The position numbers and the translations under genes were made by a program. Positions 34,000 to 42,744 of a stretch of 64,000 nt of DNA are shown here, piece by piece. The stretch's first letter is position 1. Each line of letters begins with the position of its first letter. The DNA lies in contig NZ_LR590484.1 of assembly GCF_901482695.1 (NCBI RefSeq), positions 3,534,001 to 3,598,000 on the forward strand, given 5' to 3'. The stretch comes from Sphingobacterium thalpophilum (GTDB taxonomy: Bacteria > Bacteroidota > Bacteroidia > Sphingobacteriales > Sphingobacteriaceae). The notes beneath the pieces were generated by a model. That model saw only the letters and a program-made list of their open reading frames with translations. It was not told the origin of the DNA and ran no database searches.

Positions 34000-35849
34000 T
34001 GGATAATTTTATTGTTTCTGCACGTAAATACCGCCCGATTACCTTTGATTCGGTTGTAGGCCAGCAACATATTACTGGTACCCTCAAGAATGCGATTCAC
34101 AACAATCAGTTGGCCCAGGCATTTTTGTTTTGTGGACCAAGGGGTGTTGGAAAAACTACTTGTGCCCGTATTTTGGCCAAAACAATAAACTGCGAAAACA
34201 TAGCGCCGGGCACTGAACCCTGTGGTGAATGTGACAGCTGCAAATCATTCCAGAACGGAAACTCCTTTAGCATTCACGAACTGGATGCTGCATCCAATAA
34301 CTCAGTGGATGATATCCGTAATCTGATCGATCAGGTACGGATACCGCCACAGGCTGGAAAATACAAAATCTATATTATCGATGAGGTGCACATGCTTTCG
34401 CAAGCTGCATTCAATGCTTTTTTAAAGACATTGGAAGAACCACCTTCTTATGCGATATTTATTCTGGCCACAACAGAGAAACACAAGATTTTGCCGACGA
34501 TTTTGTCACGCTGTCAGATCTTTGATTTTAACCGGATCAAAGTAGAAGATATGGCAGCCCATCTGGCGCGTATCGCCGACAGAGAGGCGATCGCATACGA
34601 TCAGGACGGTCTGCATATCATCGCGCAGAAAGCCGATGGCGGTCTTCGCGATGCGCTGTCGATGTTTGACCAAATTGTCAGCTTTTCAAACAAGAATGTC
34701 ACGTACCAGGCTGTAATCGACAATCTCAATATTCTGGATTACGATTACTATTTTAAACTGACGGATGCCATCTTGGCCGAAGATGCTGCTCAAGCGCTGC
34801 TGACCTTTAACGATATTTTGAATCACGGCTTTGATGGTAGCCATTTTATAGCTGGTTTATCTGCTCATTTCCGCAATTTGCTTGTGGCAAGAGAACCGTC
34901 GACACTCAAGCTACTGGAAGTCAGCGACAGCATTCGTCAAAAATACCTGCAACAGGCACAGAGAGCGTCCTCGGGATTGCTCCTCTCGGCATTGAATATT
35001 TCAAATCAGTGTGAGATTAATTACAAAACAAGCAAAAACCAGCGTCTGCAGGTGGAATTGGCCCTATTGAAGATGTGTCATATCGCAAGCGCAATCAAGT
35101 TGAGTCAGCTTGGGGCTGTACAGACGCCTTCAGCAGCTGAAGGCCTAAAAAAAAAACTTCCTGAACCGGTAAGCGTTCAGCCTCATCAGACAGCAGCAGC
35201 ACATGTATCTTCCGATATCAGCGCACAAAATACACCGATAAGCACGCCGGCAGCTCCTGTTGAGCTCCCGACCAATGGGCATCCTACCGTAGCTGATAAG
35301 CATTTGACAGAAAAAACCGAACAAAAAAATGCAGCTCCAAATGTGCCTCCGAAAGTAAAGAAAGGAGGATGGGGGGCCGCAGCAAGTGCGATCATTCCTT
35401 CTTTGCCCGATCTAAATACCATTTATGAAAACAATTCAGTAGCTAAAGAGGGTGACGAGCCCGAACTGATCAGAGGCACAGAACAACGTGAAGTAACCTT
35501 TAGTCAATTTATCAGTTTATGGAATATGTATGCCGAACAGCTGAAAGCAGAAAACAAGATTAATCTCTACACATTGATGACCGCTACTCAACCGCGCTTG
35601 CAGGGAACACTCATAGAAGTGGATGTCGAGAATGCCGTACAGATGGACGTGCTGCAAAGCGCCAAAATCGATGTGTTAAACTACCTGCGGGTTAAATTAC
35701 AGAACTTTGCTCTGGATATCCAGGGAGTCATGATGGAACATGCGGTGACACGCAAGCCCTACACTTCTCAGGAGAAGTATCAGGCTATGGTCAACAAGAA
35801 TCCGCTTCTGGATCAATTACGTAAAGAATTTAACCTGGGACTGAGCTAA
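33999..35849 (+). CDS. dnaX: DNA polymerase III subunits gamma/tau
   Basis: The 616-residue clamp-loader ATPase has Walker A GPRGVGKT (46-53), a zinc module with Cys 65, 75, 78 and 81, the DEVH Walker B box near 127, and LSRC sensor motif near 173. The three AAA+ subdomains extend to about 360; a long Pro/Ala/Thr-rich linker (375-470) and a C-terminal tau-like domain (490-616) follow. It loads the sliding clamp and organises the replisome. rlmB follows 73 bases downstream. Confidence 0.93.
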   Translation: MDNFIVSARKYRPITFDSVVGQQHITGTLKNAIHNNQLAQAFLFCGPRGVGKTTCARILAKTINCENIAPGTEPCGECDSCKSFQNGNSFSIHELDAASNNSVDDIRNLIDQVRIPPQAGKYKIYIIDEVHMLSQAAFNAFLKTLEEPPSYAIFILATTEKHKILPTILSRCQIFDFNRIKVEDMAAHLARIADREAIAYDQDGLHIIAQKADGGLRDALSMFDQIVSFSNKNVTYQAVIDNLNILDYDYYFKLTDAILAEDAAQALLTFNDILNHGFDGSHFIAGLSAHFRNLLVAREPSTLKLLEVSDSIRQKYLQQAQRASSGLLLSALNISNQCEINYKTSKNQRLQVELALLKMCHIASAIKLSQLGAVQTPSAAEGLKKKLPEPVSVQPHQTAAAHVSSDISAQNTPISTPAAPVELPTNGHPTVADKHLTEKTEQKNAAPNVPPKVKKGGWGAAASAIIPSLPDLNTIYENNSVAKEGDEPELIRGTEQREVTFSQFISLWNMYAEQLKAENKINLYTLMTATQPRLQGTLIEVDVENAVQMDVLQSAKIDVLNYLRVKLQNFALDIQGVMMEHAVTRKPYTSQEKYQAMVNKNPLLDQLRKEFNLGLS

Positions 35850-35879
35850 ATAAACGACGATATTCCTGTTAAATTTTTG

Positions 35880-35887
35880 TACCTTTG
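35880..35887 (+). promoter_or_regulatory. Promoter -7 element upstream of rlmB
   Basis: TACCTTTG at 35880-35887 is a perfect -7 box, giving a leader of about 30 bases for the gene at 35923. No convincing -33 partner. Confidence 0.45.
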
Positions 35888-35922
35888 CATTCCCTGTATG
35901 GGGCAGGCAATATTTTAATTTT

Positions 35923-36720
35923 ATGATGCAAGGAAATTTTCAGAGACGTGAGCGTGATCACGGCGAAAGACGGGAAGTGAATCAGATGGTATTCGGTATT
36001 CGGGCCGTCATTGAAGCGATCGACAGTGGTAAAGAAATCGAGTCGCTGTTTATCCAGCGCGGATTAAGTGGCAGTTTGATTTTGGAATTGAAATCCTTGT
36101 TGAAAGAACACAATATTGCTTACCAGCAGGTACCCATTGAAAAGCTCAACCGTATCACGCGCAAGAATCATCAGGGTGTTATCGCGGTAATTTCACCGAT
36201 TACATATCAGAATATCGAAGAGCTGTTACCACAGATCTATGAAAAAGGAGAGACCCCGTTACTTCTGATGCTGGATGGCGTGACCGATGTACGTAATCTG
36301 GGCGCTATCGCCCGTACCGCGGAGTGTTCGGGCGTACATGCCATTATAGTACCCAAAAAAGGTTCGGCAGAAGTAAATCCTGATGCGATCAAGACGTCTG
36401 CGGGTGCCCTATATAAAATACCTGTATGCCGTCACGACAGTCTGTCCAAAGTCGGCAAGTTTTTGATTGATTCGGGTGTGCAGCTGGTTGTAAGTACGGA
36501 AAAAACAACTTCAAGCATATACGACGTGGATTATACGGCACCGACTTGTGTGATCATGGGCGCAGAAGACGTCGGCGTATCAAACGACCTGATCCGTATT
36601 TCCGACAACCTTGCCAAAATACCGATGTACGGCGAAATCGGTTCTCTTAATGTTTCTGTGTCAGCAGCTGTTGTGATCTATGAGGCTATCCGCCAACGGA
36701 TGATCAGCAAAACAAAATAA
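35923..36720 (+). CDS. rlmB: 23S rRNA (guanosine-2251-2'-O)-methyltransferase RlmB
   Basis: The 265-residue SPOUT methyltransferase has an N-terminal substrate-binding domain (VFGIRAVIEAIDSGKEIESLFIQ) and the C-terminal catalytic knot, with motif 1 LDGVTDVRNLGAIARTAECSGV (about 124-145), motif 2 IMGAEDVGVSNDLI and motif 3 IPMYGEIGSLNVSVSAAVVIYE. All three are complete, so it should be active in 2'-O-methylation of G2251 in 23S rRNA, or a near relative (TrmH family). It follows dnaX with its own promoter box. Met1 or Met2 can be the start. Confidence 0.9.
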   Translation: MMQGNFQRRERDHGERREVNQMVFGIRAVIEAIDSGKEIESLFIQRGLSGSLILELKSLLKEHNIAYQQVPIEKLNRITRKNHQGVIAVISPITYQNIEELLPQIYEKGETPLLLMLDGVTDVRNLGAIARTAECSGVHAIIVPKKGSAEVNPDAIKTSAGALYKIPVCRHDSLSKVGKFLIDSGVQLVVSTEKTTSSIYDVDYTAPTCVIMGAEDVGVSNDLIRISDNLAKIPMYGEIGSLNVSVSAAVVIYEAIRQRMISKTK

Positions 36721-36921
36721 TTTTTCTGGCGGAGGTAGCAGTCGCTCATATTTCATTCCTCAGGGGTAAAAACTGCCTTATACGTGCCAGGGCTGTATGC
36801 TTCCGTCTTCCGACAATGCAACAGCCCGAAGCCGGCATGCCAGACTGTCCGTGGATCGCTTCATCATGAGATCATATCAGAAGGATCGAATAAGCAGTAT
36901 AAACAATCGGGAAGAGAACTT

Positions 36922-38685
36922 TCAGTCCTCGTAAATTGCATCGACCTCTTTGGCGTATTTCTGAAGGATGACCTTGCGTTTCATTTTTAGGGTAGGTGTG
37001 AGTTCACCCGTTTCAATTGTCATTTCAGCTGGAATAACTGCAAATTTTTTAATCTGCTCCCAATTGCCGAAGTTGCGGTTGATGCGGTCGAGTTCGGCTT
37101 CAAGCTGCTGTCTCACGGCTGCACTCTTCAGAAATTCAGCTGCTGAATGGCTGTTCACTGATGGTGCCTTCTCTTTGGCCCATTCCACGAAATAGCTATA
37201 ACTGGGGACGATCAGCGCAGCGGGAAACTTACGGCCTTCACCAATGACCATCGCCTGCTCAATGAATGGAGATTCCACGATTTTGGATTCGATCTGCTGC
37301 GGAACAATATACTTACCGCCAGAGGTCTTGAACATTTCTTTTTTGCGGTCAATAATTTTTAGATACCTTCCATCGACCCATTGACCGATATCTCCTGTAT
37401 ATAACCAACCATCTTTGAGCACTTCGGCGGTACCTTCAGGATCCTTGTAGTAGCCTATCATATTATTTTTACCTCTGGTCAGGATCTCTCCATCGGCAGC
37501 AAGCTTAATGTCGATATTGATTAAGGGGAGCCCTACGGTGCCGATTTTCATCCCTCTTTTAAAGCAATTGACTGCAATGCATGGGCCCGCTTCTGTGAGT
37601 CCATAACCTTCATATATGGGGATGCCAGCAGCCATGTACAAGCGGATCAATTTTTCCTGCAATGCGGCGCTGCCCGATGCAATGCCTTTGATCTCACCTC
37701 CTAAGGCTTCGCGCCATTTCGAAAAGATCAGCTTACGGGCGATATAGAGCTGTAGATTGTACCACAAGGACCGCCCTTCTAGTTGGTAACCTTCTCCCAG
37801 ACGTAAGGACCAGAAAAAGATCTTGCGCTTGACGCCCCGCAGGCCTTCACCTGTTGCGCGGATTTTTTCGTAAACCTTCTCGAGTACGCGGGGTACGGCC
37901 GAAAAGATATGGGGTTTTACCGACTTGAAATCCTCACCGATGCTGTCCATGGATTGGGCGAAAAAGATGGTCAACCCCTTGTACATATAAACGTATTGAA
38001 AGACACGCTCGTAAGCATGGCAGACGGGGAGAAAAGAAAGCGCGCGATCGCCGCGTTCTACGGGGAACGAATATTCGCTGCTCATGGTATCGGCCAGCAG
38101 ATTACCATGCGAAAGCATCACGCCTTTAGGGTTTCCCGTGGTGCCTGATGTGTAGATGATGGAGGCTAGGTGATCTGTGGTAGTGTCCTCGCGTAAGACC
38201 TGGAGCTGTTCGTCGGCAATACCAAAACCAGTTTCGATAAATTCTAGCCAATGTGGTATCTCCGCCTCTTTGTCCAAAGTAAATACATGTTCCAGCAGCG
38301 GGCACGAAGCTTGGATTGAGACGATCTTGTCATAAATTTTTTTTGAACTGACGATGCAGTGCCTGATTTCGGCATGATTGAAAATATAGGTATAATCAGA
38401 AGCCGATATGTTAGGATAAATCGCAACGACTACTGCTCCAATTTGCTGGATTGCAAAATCCAAAATATTCCACTCGATGCGGTTTTCGCTGATCAGTGCT
38501 ACTTTTTCACCCGATCTGACACCAAGAGAAATTAAGCCTTTGGATACCTCGTTTACTTGTTCGATAAAAACGGTATTGCTCATAGTGACCCAGTCTCCAT
38601 TTTTTTTGTATGAAAACATCGGGAAGCCGGGTGCAACCTCCTGTTGCAGATAAGCTAAATCAAATAATCTTGTTGCTGTGGGCAT
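36922..38685 (-). CDS. Long-chain fatty acid-CoA ligase (AMP-forming)
   Basis: The 587-residue enzyme adenylates a fatty acid and transfers it to CoA. The AMP-binding signature YTSGTTGNPKGVMLSHGN (about 173-190), the YEGYGLTEAGP motif (about 350) and the GWLYTGDIG and RKKEMFKTSGGKYI motifs (420-460) are all present. There is no signal peptide or membrane anchor; it is a long-chain acyl-CoA synthetase of the FAA1/long-chain type. It is transcribed alone on the minus strand; I found no strong terminator at its end. The 200 bases between it and rlmB contain only an accidental open frame. Confidence 0.92.
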   Translation of the reverse strand: MPTATRLFDLAYLQQEVAPGFPMFSYKKNGDWVTMSNTVFIEQVNEVSKGLISLGVRSGEKVALISENRIEWNILDFAIQQIGAVVVAIYPNISASDYTYIFNHAEIRHCIVSSKKIYDKIVSIQASCPLLEHVFTLDKEAEIPHWLEFIETGFGIADEQLQVLREDTTTDHLASIIYTSGTTGNPKGVMLSHGNLLADTMSSEYSFPVERGDRALSFLPVCHAYERVFQYVYMYKGLTIFFAQSMDSIGEDFKSVKPHIFSAVPRVLEKVYEKIRATGEGLRGVKRKIFFWSLRLGEGYQLEGRSLWYNLQLYIARKLIFSKWREALGGEIKGIASGSAALQEKLIRLYMAAGIPIYEGYGLTEAGPCIAVNCFKRGMKIGTVGLPLINIDIKLAADGEILTRGKNNMIGYYKDPEGTAEVLKDGWLYTGDIGQWVDGRYLKIIDRKKEMFKTSGGKYIVPQQIESKIVESPFIEQAMVIGEGRKFPAALIVPSYSYFVEWAKEKAPSVNSHSAAEFLKSAAVRQQLEAELDRINRNFGNWEQIKKFAVIPAEMTIETGELTPTLKMKRKVILQKYAKEVDAIYED

Positions 38686-38817
38686 GCGGAATTCCAGTTC
38701 GTGTAATTAAGCTAATTTACGTTTTTTTGTGGAGAATGAAGCATGGCGCACGAGAATAGTCCGTTTGCCGCTAGCGTATACAGTCAGGAAAGGAAGGCTG
38801 ATACCTTATAAACGAAA

Positions 38818-38858
38818 AAGACTCTGATACAAAGTCAGCGCCTTGTAATCAGAGTCTT
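38818..38858 (-). terminator. Terminator of the helicase gene
   Basis: On the minus strand an 11-bp stem (AAGACTCTGAT with ATCAGAGTCTT) is extended inward by ACAA/TTGT with one bulge and is followed by TTTTTCG. It stands 31 bases past the helicase stop. Confidence 0.75.
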
Positions 38859-38888
38859 CTTACTCTTATTCAATACTAAAGTCTAAAT

Positions 38889-40700
38889 TTAGTACTTGCT
38901 TTTCGATTCTTTGCGTTTACCGGAGAAATCACGGAAACCTCCGCTATTGCGGTCTCGTCTTTCGCTACGGTCTCCGCCACGGTATCCACCGTCACGTCTT
39001 CCGCCGCGGTCACTACGATACCCTCCATCACGTCTTCCGCCACGGTCGCCACGGCCTCTGCCGCCACGGCCTTCGCTTCTTCCGTCACTGGATACTTCGA
39101 TACGTACCTGACGGCCGTTGTATTCCACGCTCTGGAATCCCTGAAATACCTTATCCACTTCAGCATCTTGAACTTCGAAGAATGTAAATACACCTTTGAG
39201 GTCAATTTTACCGATAGATTTTCCGGAAATATTCGCGTTGTTGCAGATAAAGCCTAGCATATCACCACGACTGAATTCATCCACAGATCCTAAGTTGATA
39301 AATAGGCGGGTATACCCTTTGGAGCCTTCACGTGAACGTTTGTCGCCACGGTCATCACGTGAACTTTCACGCGCTTCAATGTTTAAGTCAGGCGCATTTT
39401 TGTAGTACTCCAGGAAACGGTTAAACTCAAGTGAAGCAAATCTCTTAATGATGTCTTCCTTGGAAAGCGACTCCAGATTTTCCATAATTGCAGGCAAGAA
39501 TGGCGTGATCTGCTCGTCGTTTACTTCTACATTTTCAATCTTTTTAACGATCGAGAATAGCTGTTTCTCACATACTTCAGCACCTTGAGGTACTTGTTTA
39601 CGCTCGAAAGGCTTACCGATGATCTTTTCGATGTGGCGGATTTTGCTCATTTCCTTCACGTTAACCAAAGAAAGAGAAATACCTGTTTTACCAGCACGGG
39701 CGGTACGGCCAGAACGGTGTGTATAGTTTTCTACTTCGTCCGGTAAAGAGAAGTTGATCACGTGTGTAACGTCGTTGACGTCAATACCACGAGCGGCAAC
39801 ATCTGTCGCGATCAGGAGCTGTAAACTACGCTCACGGTAACGCTTCATGACTTTATCCCGTTGTTGTTGTGATAAGTCACCATGCAGCGAATCGGCATTG
39901 TAGCCATCTTTGATCAATGCTTCGGCGATATCCTGTGTCTCTATCTTGGTCCGACAGAACACAATACCGAAGATATCGGGATTGGAATCCACAATACGTT
40001 TGAACGCCGCATATTTATCTTTTGCTTTAATCAGATAATAGTGGTGCTCAATGTTAGCATTACCTGTATTCTTTGTTCCTACAGTGAGCTCAAAAGGATC
40101 CGTCATGTATTTTTGTGCAATACGACGAACTTCTTTTGGCATTGTCGCTGAGAACAACCAAGTTTTTTTCTCTTCTGGAGTTTCGGATAAGATATTGTTG
40201 ATATCTTCCTGAAAGCCCATGTTCAGCATTTCATCAGCTTCGTCCAATACCACGTATTTGACGTTGGAGAAATCGATCGCATTACGTCCGATGATGTCCA
40301 GCATACGACCGGGGGTCGCTACGACGATCTGTACACCACGACGGATCTGACGCAATTGGTCAGAGATGTTTGCGCCACCATATACTGCAACAATGTGTAC
40401 ATTGTCAATATACTTCGCAAAGTTTTGTAAATCTTTCGCAATTTGCAAACACAGTTCACGTGTTGGACATAATACCAACGCTTGAGGGTGTTTTTGAGAA
40501 AAGTCTAATTGTTCTAATAATGGAAGACCAAATGCCGCGGTCTTTCCTGTGCCAGTTTGGGCTAATCCGACAAAATCGTCGTTACCAGTCAGTAATACAG
40601 GAATGGCTTTTTCCTGAATAGGAGAAGGTTTTTCGAAACCTAACTCAGAGATGGCATTAACAACTTCATGACGGATTCCCAGTTCTAAAAATGGGTTCAT
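38889..40700 (-). CDS. DEAD-box RNA helicase with RGG-like tail (DbpA/CsdA type)
   Basis: The 603-residue helicase has motif I AQTGTGKT (47-54), DEAD (153-156), SAT (184-186) and the C-terminal HRSGRTARAGKTG. A DbpA-type RNA-binding domain follows (about 455-535, with LFINLGSVDEFSRGDMLGFI) and then a tail of Gly, Arg, Asp and Ser repeats (about 540-603; RGGRRDGGYR units). It unwinds structured RNA in ribosome assembly or the degradosome and in cold adaptation. The repeated tail is encoded by repetitive DNA at 38930-39080. A very good promoter lies upstream and a terminator downstream, so the gene is monocistronic. Confidence 0.93.
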   Translation of the reverse strand: MNPFLELGIRHEVVNAISELGFEKPSPIQEKAIPVLLTGNDDFVGLAQTGTGKTAAFGLPLLEQLDFSQKHPQALVLCPTRELCLQIAKDLQNFAKYIDNVHIVAVYGGANISDQLRQIRRGVQIVVATPGRMLDIIGRNAIDFSNVKYVVLDEADEMLNMGFQEDINNILSETPEEKKTWLFSATMPKEVRRIAQKYMTDPFELTVGTKNTGNANIEHHYYLIKAKDKYAAFKRIVDSNPDIFGIVFCRTKIETQDIAEALIKDGYNADSLHGDLSQQQRDKVMKRYRERSLQLLIATDVAARGIDVNDVTHVINFSLPDEVENYTHRSGRTARAGKTGISLSLVNVKEMSKIRHIEKIIGKPFERKQVPQGAEVCEKQLFSIVKKIENVEVNDEQITPFLPAIMENLESLSKEDIIKRFASLEFNRFLEYYKNAPDLNIEARESSRDDRGDKRSREGSKGYTRLFINLGSVDEFSRGDMLGFICNNANISGKSIGKIDLKGVFTFFEVQDAEVDKVFQGFQSVEYNGRQVRIEVSSDGRSEGRGGRGRGDRGGRRDGGYRSDRGGRRDGGYRGGDRSERRDRNSGGFRDFSGKRKESKSKY

Positions 40701-40716
40701 GAAATATTTTATACAA

Positions 40717-40732
40717 TAGGCACTATTGCCTA
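40717..40732 (-). promoter_or_regulatory. Short hairpin in the helicase leader
   Basis: A short inverted repeat, AGGCA with TGCCT around a 4-base loop, lies between the promoter and the start codon, inside the predicted leader of about 40 bases. DEAD-box helicase leaders in other bacteria can fold to regulate cold induction, so it may be a control element; weak. Confidence 0.3.
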
Positions 40733-40740
40733 AGGCGTTG

Positions 40741-40771
40741 CAAAGATAAAAATAATTTTTGAATAATCAAA
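40741..40771 (-). promoter_or_regulatory. Consensus promoter of the helicase gene
   Basis: On the minus strand: TTTG (complement of 40768-40771), a 19-base spacer, then TATCTTTG (complement of 40741-40748). Both boxes are perfect, the best match to the Bacteroidota consensus in this window. Confidence 0.75.
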
Positions 40772-40932
40772 TAATTTAAGTAAATGATTTTTAATGCCTG
40801 CCACAGGATACAGATAAAGTCAAATTTCGGTCGCCTGAATGAATTCTGAAAAAAGTAGACCGGAAGATGAACATATTTTTATTAAAGCGGTTTGTTTATC
40901 CATTTATTAATAAAAACTTAATATTTCAGTTT

Positions 40933-40948
40933 TACTTTTGCTGAAGTA
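40933..40948 (+). promoter_or_regulatory. Promoter -7 element next to the ECF sigma gene
   Basis: TACTTTTG at 40933-40940 is a perfect TAnnTTTG, seven bases before the ATG at 40948, so a leaderless or nearly leaderless transcript is predicted. No TTTG -33 box at the right place. Confidence 0.45.
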
Positions 40949-41562
40949 TGGATCAAGTGCCAGTTATATATCGGGAATGGCTGCAGGCTATTAAAGAGAG
41001 AAGCGACGCCTCAGCCTATGCTCAATTGTATCGATATTGCTGGAAAGACCTATATGCACATGCCGCCCGACGTATTCTTGACCCTCAGGACGTGGAGGAT
41101 ATCCTTCAGGAACTTTTTGTGCAGTTCTGGGAAAAACGGCACACAATTGATATTCAAATGAATCTTCCTGCCTACCTAAAAGGCACGCTGAAGTATAAGA
41201 TCATAGATTTCTTCAATTCCAATAAAGCAAAAGACAAGCTGCTCGATCATTGGAGTAAGCATGTTTTCAGTTACGTGCAGCAACATCCCAGCCACCTTGA
41301 AACGTATCTTGAACTGGAAAAAATGCTGGAGGAAGAACTGCAGGTGATGCCCCAAAACATGCGGCAGATCCTTTTGTTAAAATGGGAACATCTGTCGATC
41401 CGGGAGATCGCTGCCCGGATGGGACTCTCCGAACAGACGGTGAAGAATAATCTTACCGAGGCCTCTAAAAGATTGAAAAAAGCCATTTTAGGCCAACAGA
41501 ATGCGCAGAACGGCAGTTTTACCCTCCTGCTTATTTTTGCCTTGCATCAGCTGTCTAATTGA
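40948..41562 (+). CDS. RNA polymerase sigma-70 factor, ECF type
   Basis: The 204-residue protein has region 2 (about 24-95, with DVEDILQELFVQFWEKR) and region 4 (about 125-185, with REIAARMGLSEQTVKNNLTEASKRL, a helix-turn-helix). It is a FecI-type extracytoplasmic function sigma factor. It stands at the head of a cassette with a FecR anti-sigma gene, an STN-containing TonB receptor and a lipoprotein, so it should turn on that receptor when the ligand arrives. The C-terminal tail is hydrophobic (FTLLLIFALHQL), unlike typical sigma factors, and may interact with the membrane or the anti-sigma. Confidence 0.92.
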   Translation: MDQVPVIYREWLQAIKERSDASAYAQLYRYCWKDLYAHAARRILDPQDVEDILQELFVQFWEKRHTIDIQMNLPAYLKGTLKYKIIDFFNSNKAKDKLLDHWSKHVFSYVQQHPSHLETYLELEKMLEEELQVMPQNMRQILLLKWEHLSIREIAARMGLSEQTVKNNLTEASKRLKKAILGQQNAQNGSFTLLLIFALHQLSN

Positions 41563-41652
41563 TATGGCGCTGTAATTAACAATTCTTTCATAATACGTTA
41601 ATTATTTGTTGAAGTACTTTTTCGCTTTTCTAAAGACTTGTATAAAAAAAAC

Positions 41653-42627
41653 ATGTACGGAGTGAAACGGAGAGTATTTGAATTTTTAATTTATAGATAT
41701 CAACAGCATAAGGCGACCAGGGCCGAACGGGATCTGGTCGACCGCTGGTACGATGCGCTTGACCGGGAGGATTTGCCTACTGGACATCTCGACGAGTCGC
41801 AGTTGTGGGACCGGATACAATCCCGGATCGCGACTCCTTCTTTTCCTCGGACAATCTCTATTTCGAACGGCATCCGATGGACCGCGGCAGTCGCGGCCAG
41901 TTTGCTGATCTGCGCCGGGATTTTATTCTGGAATAAAGATGCAATTTTTGGGCAGAATGAACAGCAGGTTCTTGTTAAACCCAGTTACCGAATTTTTGAG
42001 ACGGGTGTGGGCCAGCGCAAAAGGGTGCTGCTGGCAGACGGTTCAAATGTTATTTTAAATGCCCGTACACAGCTGAAAGTGGACACCCTGTCCTTCGGCC
42101 GGAAGGACAGGGTTGTCGAGTTGCTTGCCGGAGAGGCCTTTTTTGAGGTTAGAAAAGATGCCGCTAAGGCCTTTATCGTGAAAACTCAGGAACTGCAGAC
42201 GACCGTGCTGGGCACTTCATTTACAGTGAAAAACTATGCGGAGCTGGATGAAATTTCGGTGTCTGTTTTCACCGGCCGGGTCAAGGTGGCCGGCAGTAGC
42301 AATCTTCTGGGGGTGCTGAAACGGGGACAGGAGATCCATTATTCTAAAAACAGCCACCAAAATAAACAGCACAGCTTCGATCTCACCACACGCAACAGCT
42401 GGACGGAGGGGCGGACATACCTCCGGCAGTCCGATTTTGCAGAGCTGGCACTAGCCGTTAAAAATAGCTATGGTATCGAATTGGAGGCGGCAAATGGCCG
42501 CGTCGCCCGACAGCTTTATACTATGCCGATATCCAGACAACTATCGTGGCCAGCTACCCTGGAGAGTATCAGGCAGATTCATCACAATAGGTCCAGAAAG
42601 GAGGGGAATAAAGTGATCATCTACTAG
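41653..42627 (+). CDS. FecR-family anti-sigma factor
   Basis: The 324-residue protein has a short cytoplasmic N-terminus that would hold the sigma factor (RADLVDRWYDALDRE motif region at 20-40), one membrane segment at about 75-93 (WTAAVAASLLICAGILFW), then a periplasmic FecR domain (about 110-215, KRVLLADGSNVILNARTQLKVDTL and VFTGRVKVAG) and a C-terminal DUF4974-like domain (about 250-324). I start at the ATG at 41653; a TTG at 41638 is in frame but less likely. It passes the signal from the STN domain of the downstream receptor to the sigma factor encoded 90 bases upstream. A hairpin follows its stop. Confidence 0.9.
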   Translation: MYGVKRRVFEFLIYRYQQHKATRAERDLVDRWYDALDREDLPTGHLDESQLWDRIQSRIATPSFPRTISISNGIRWTAAVAASLLICAGILFWNKDAIFGQNEQQVLVKPSYRIFETGVGQRKRVLLADGSNVILNARTQLKVDTLSFGRKDRVVELLAGEAFFEVRKDAAKAFIVKTQELQTTVLGTSFTVKNYAELDEISVSVFTGRVKVAGSSNLLGVLKRGQEIHYSKNSHQNKQHSFDLTTRNSWTEGRTYLRQSDFAELALAVKNSYGIELEAANGRVARQLYTMPISRQLSWPATLESIRQIHHNRSRKEGNKVIIY

Positions 42628-42642
42628 TCAGTACGAAAAGAG

Positions 42643-42662
42643 CTGACGACCGCCATCGTCAG
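42643..42662 (+). promoter_or_regulatory. Intercistronic hairpin between fecR and the TonB receptor
   Basis: A perfect 7-bp stem (CTGACGA with TCGTCAG, loop CCGCCA) without T run lies 15 bases after the fecR stop, 82 bases before the receptor start. It may stabilise or process the mRNA. No promoter with both boxes was recognised between the two genes. Confidence 0.5.
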
Positions 42663-42744
42663 TCCTGATTCCAATAGGCATCCTTAGGATGCGATAATCA
42701 TATATACAACAACATAGACAGCTATTATATACATATACAAATTT

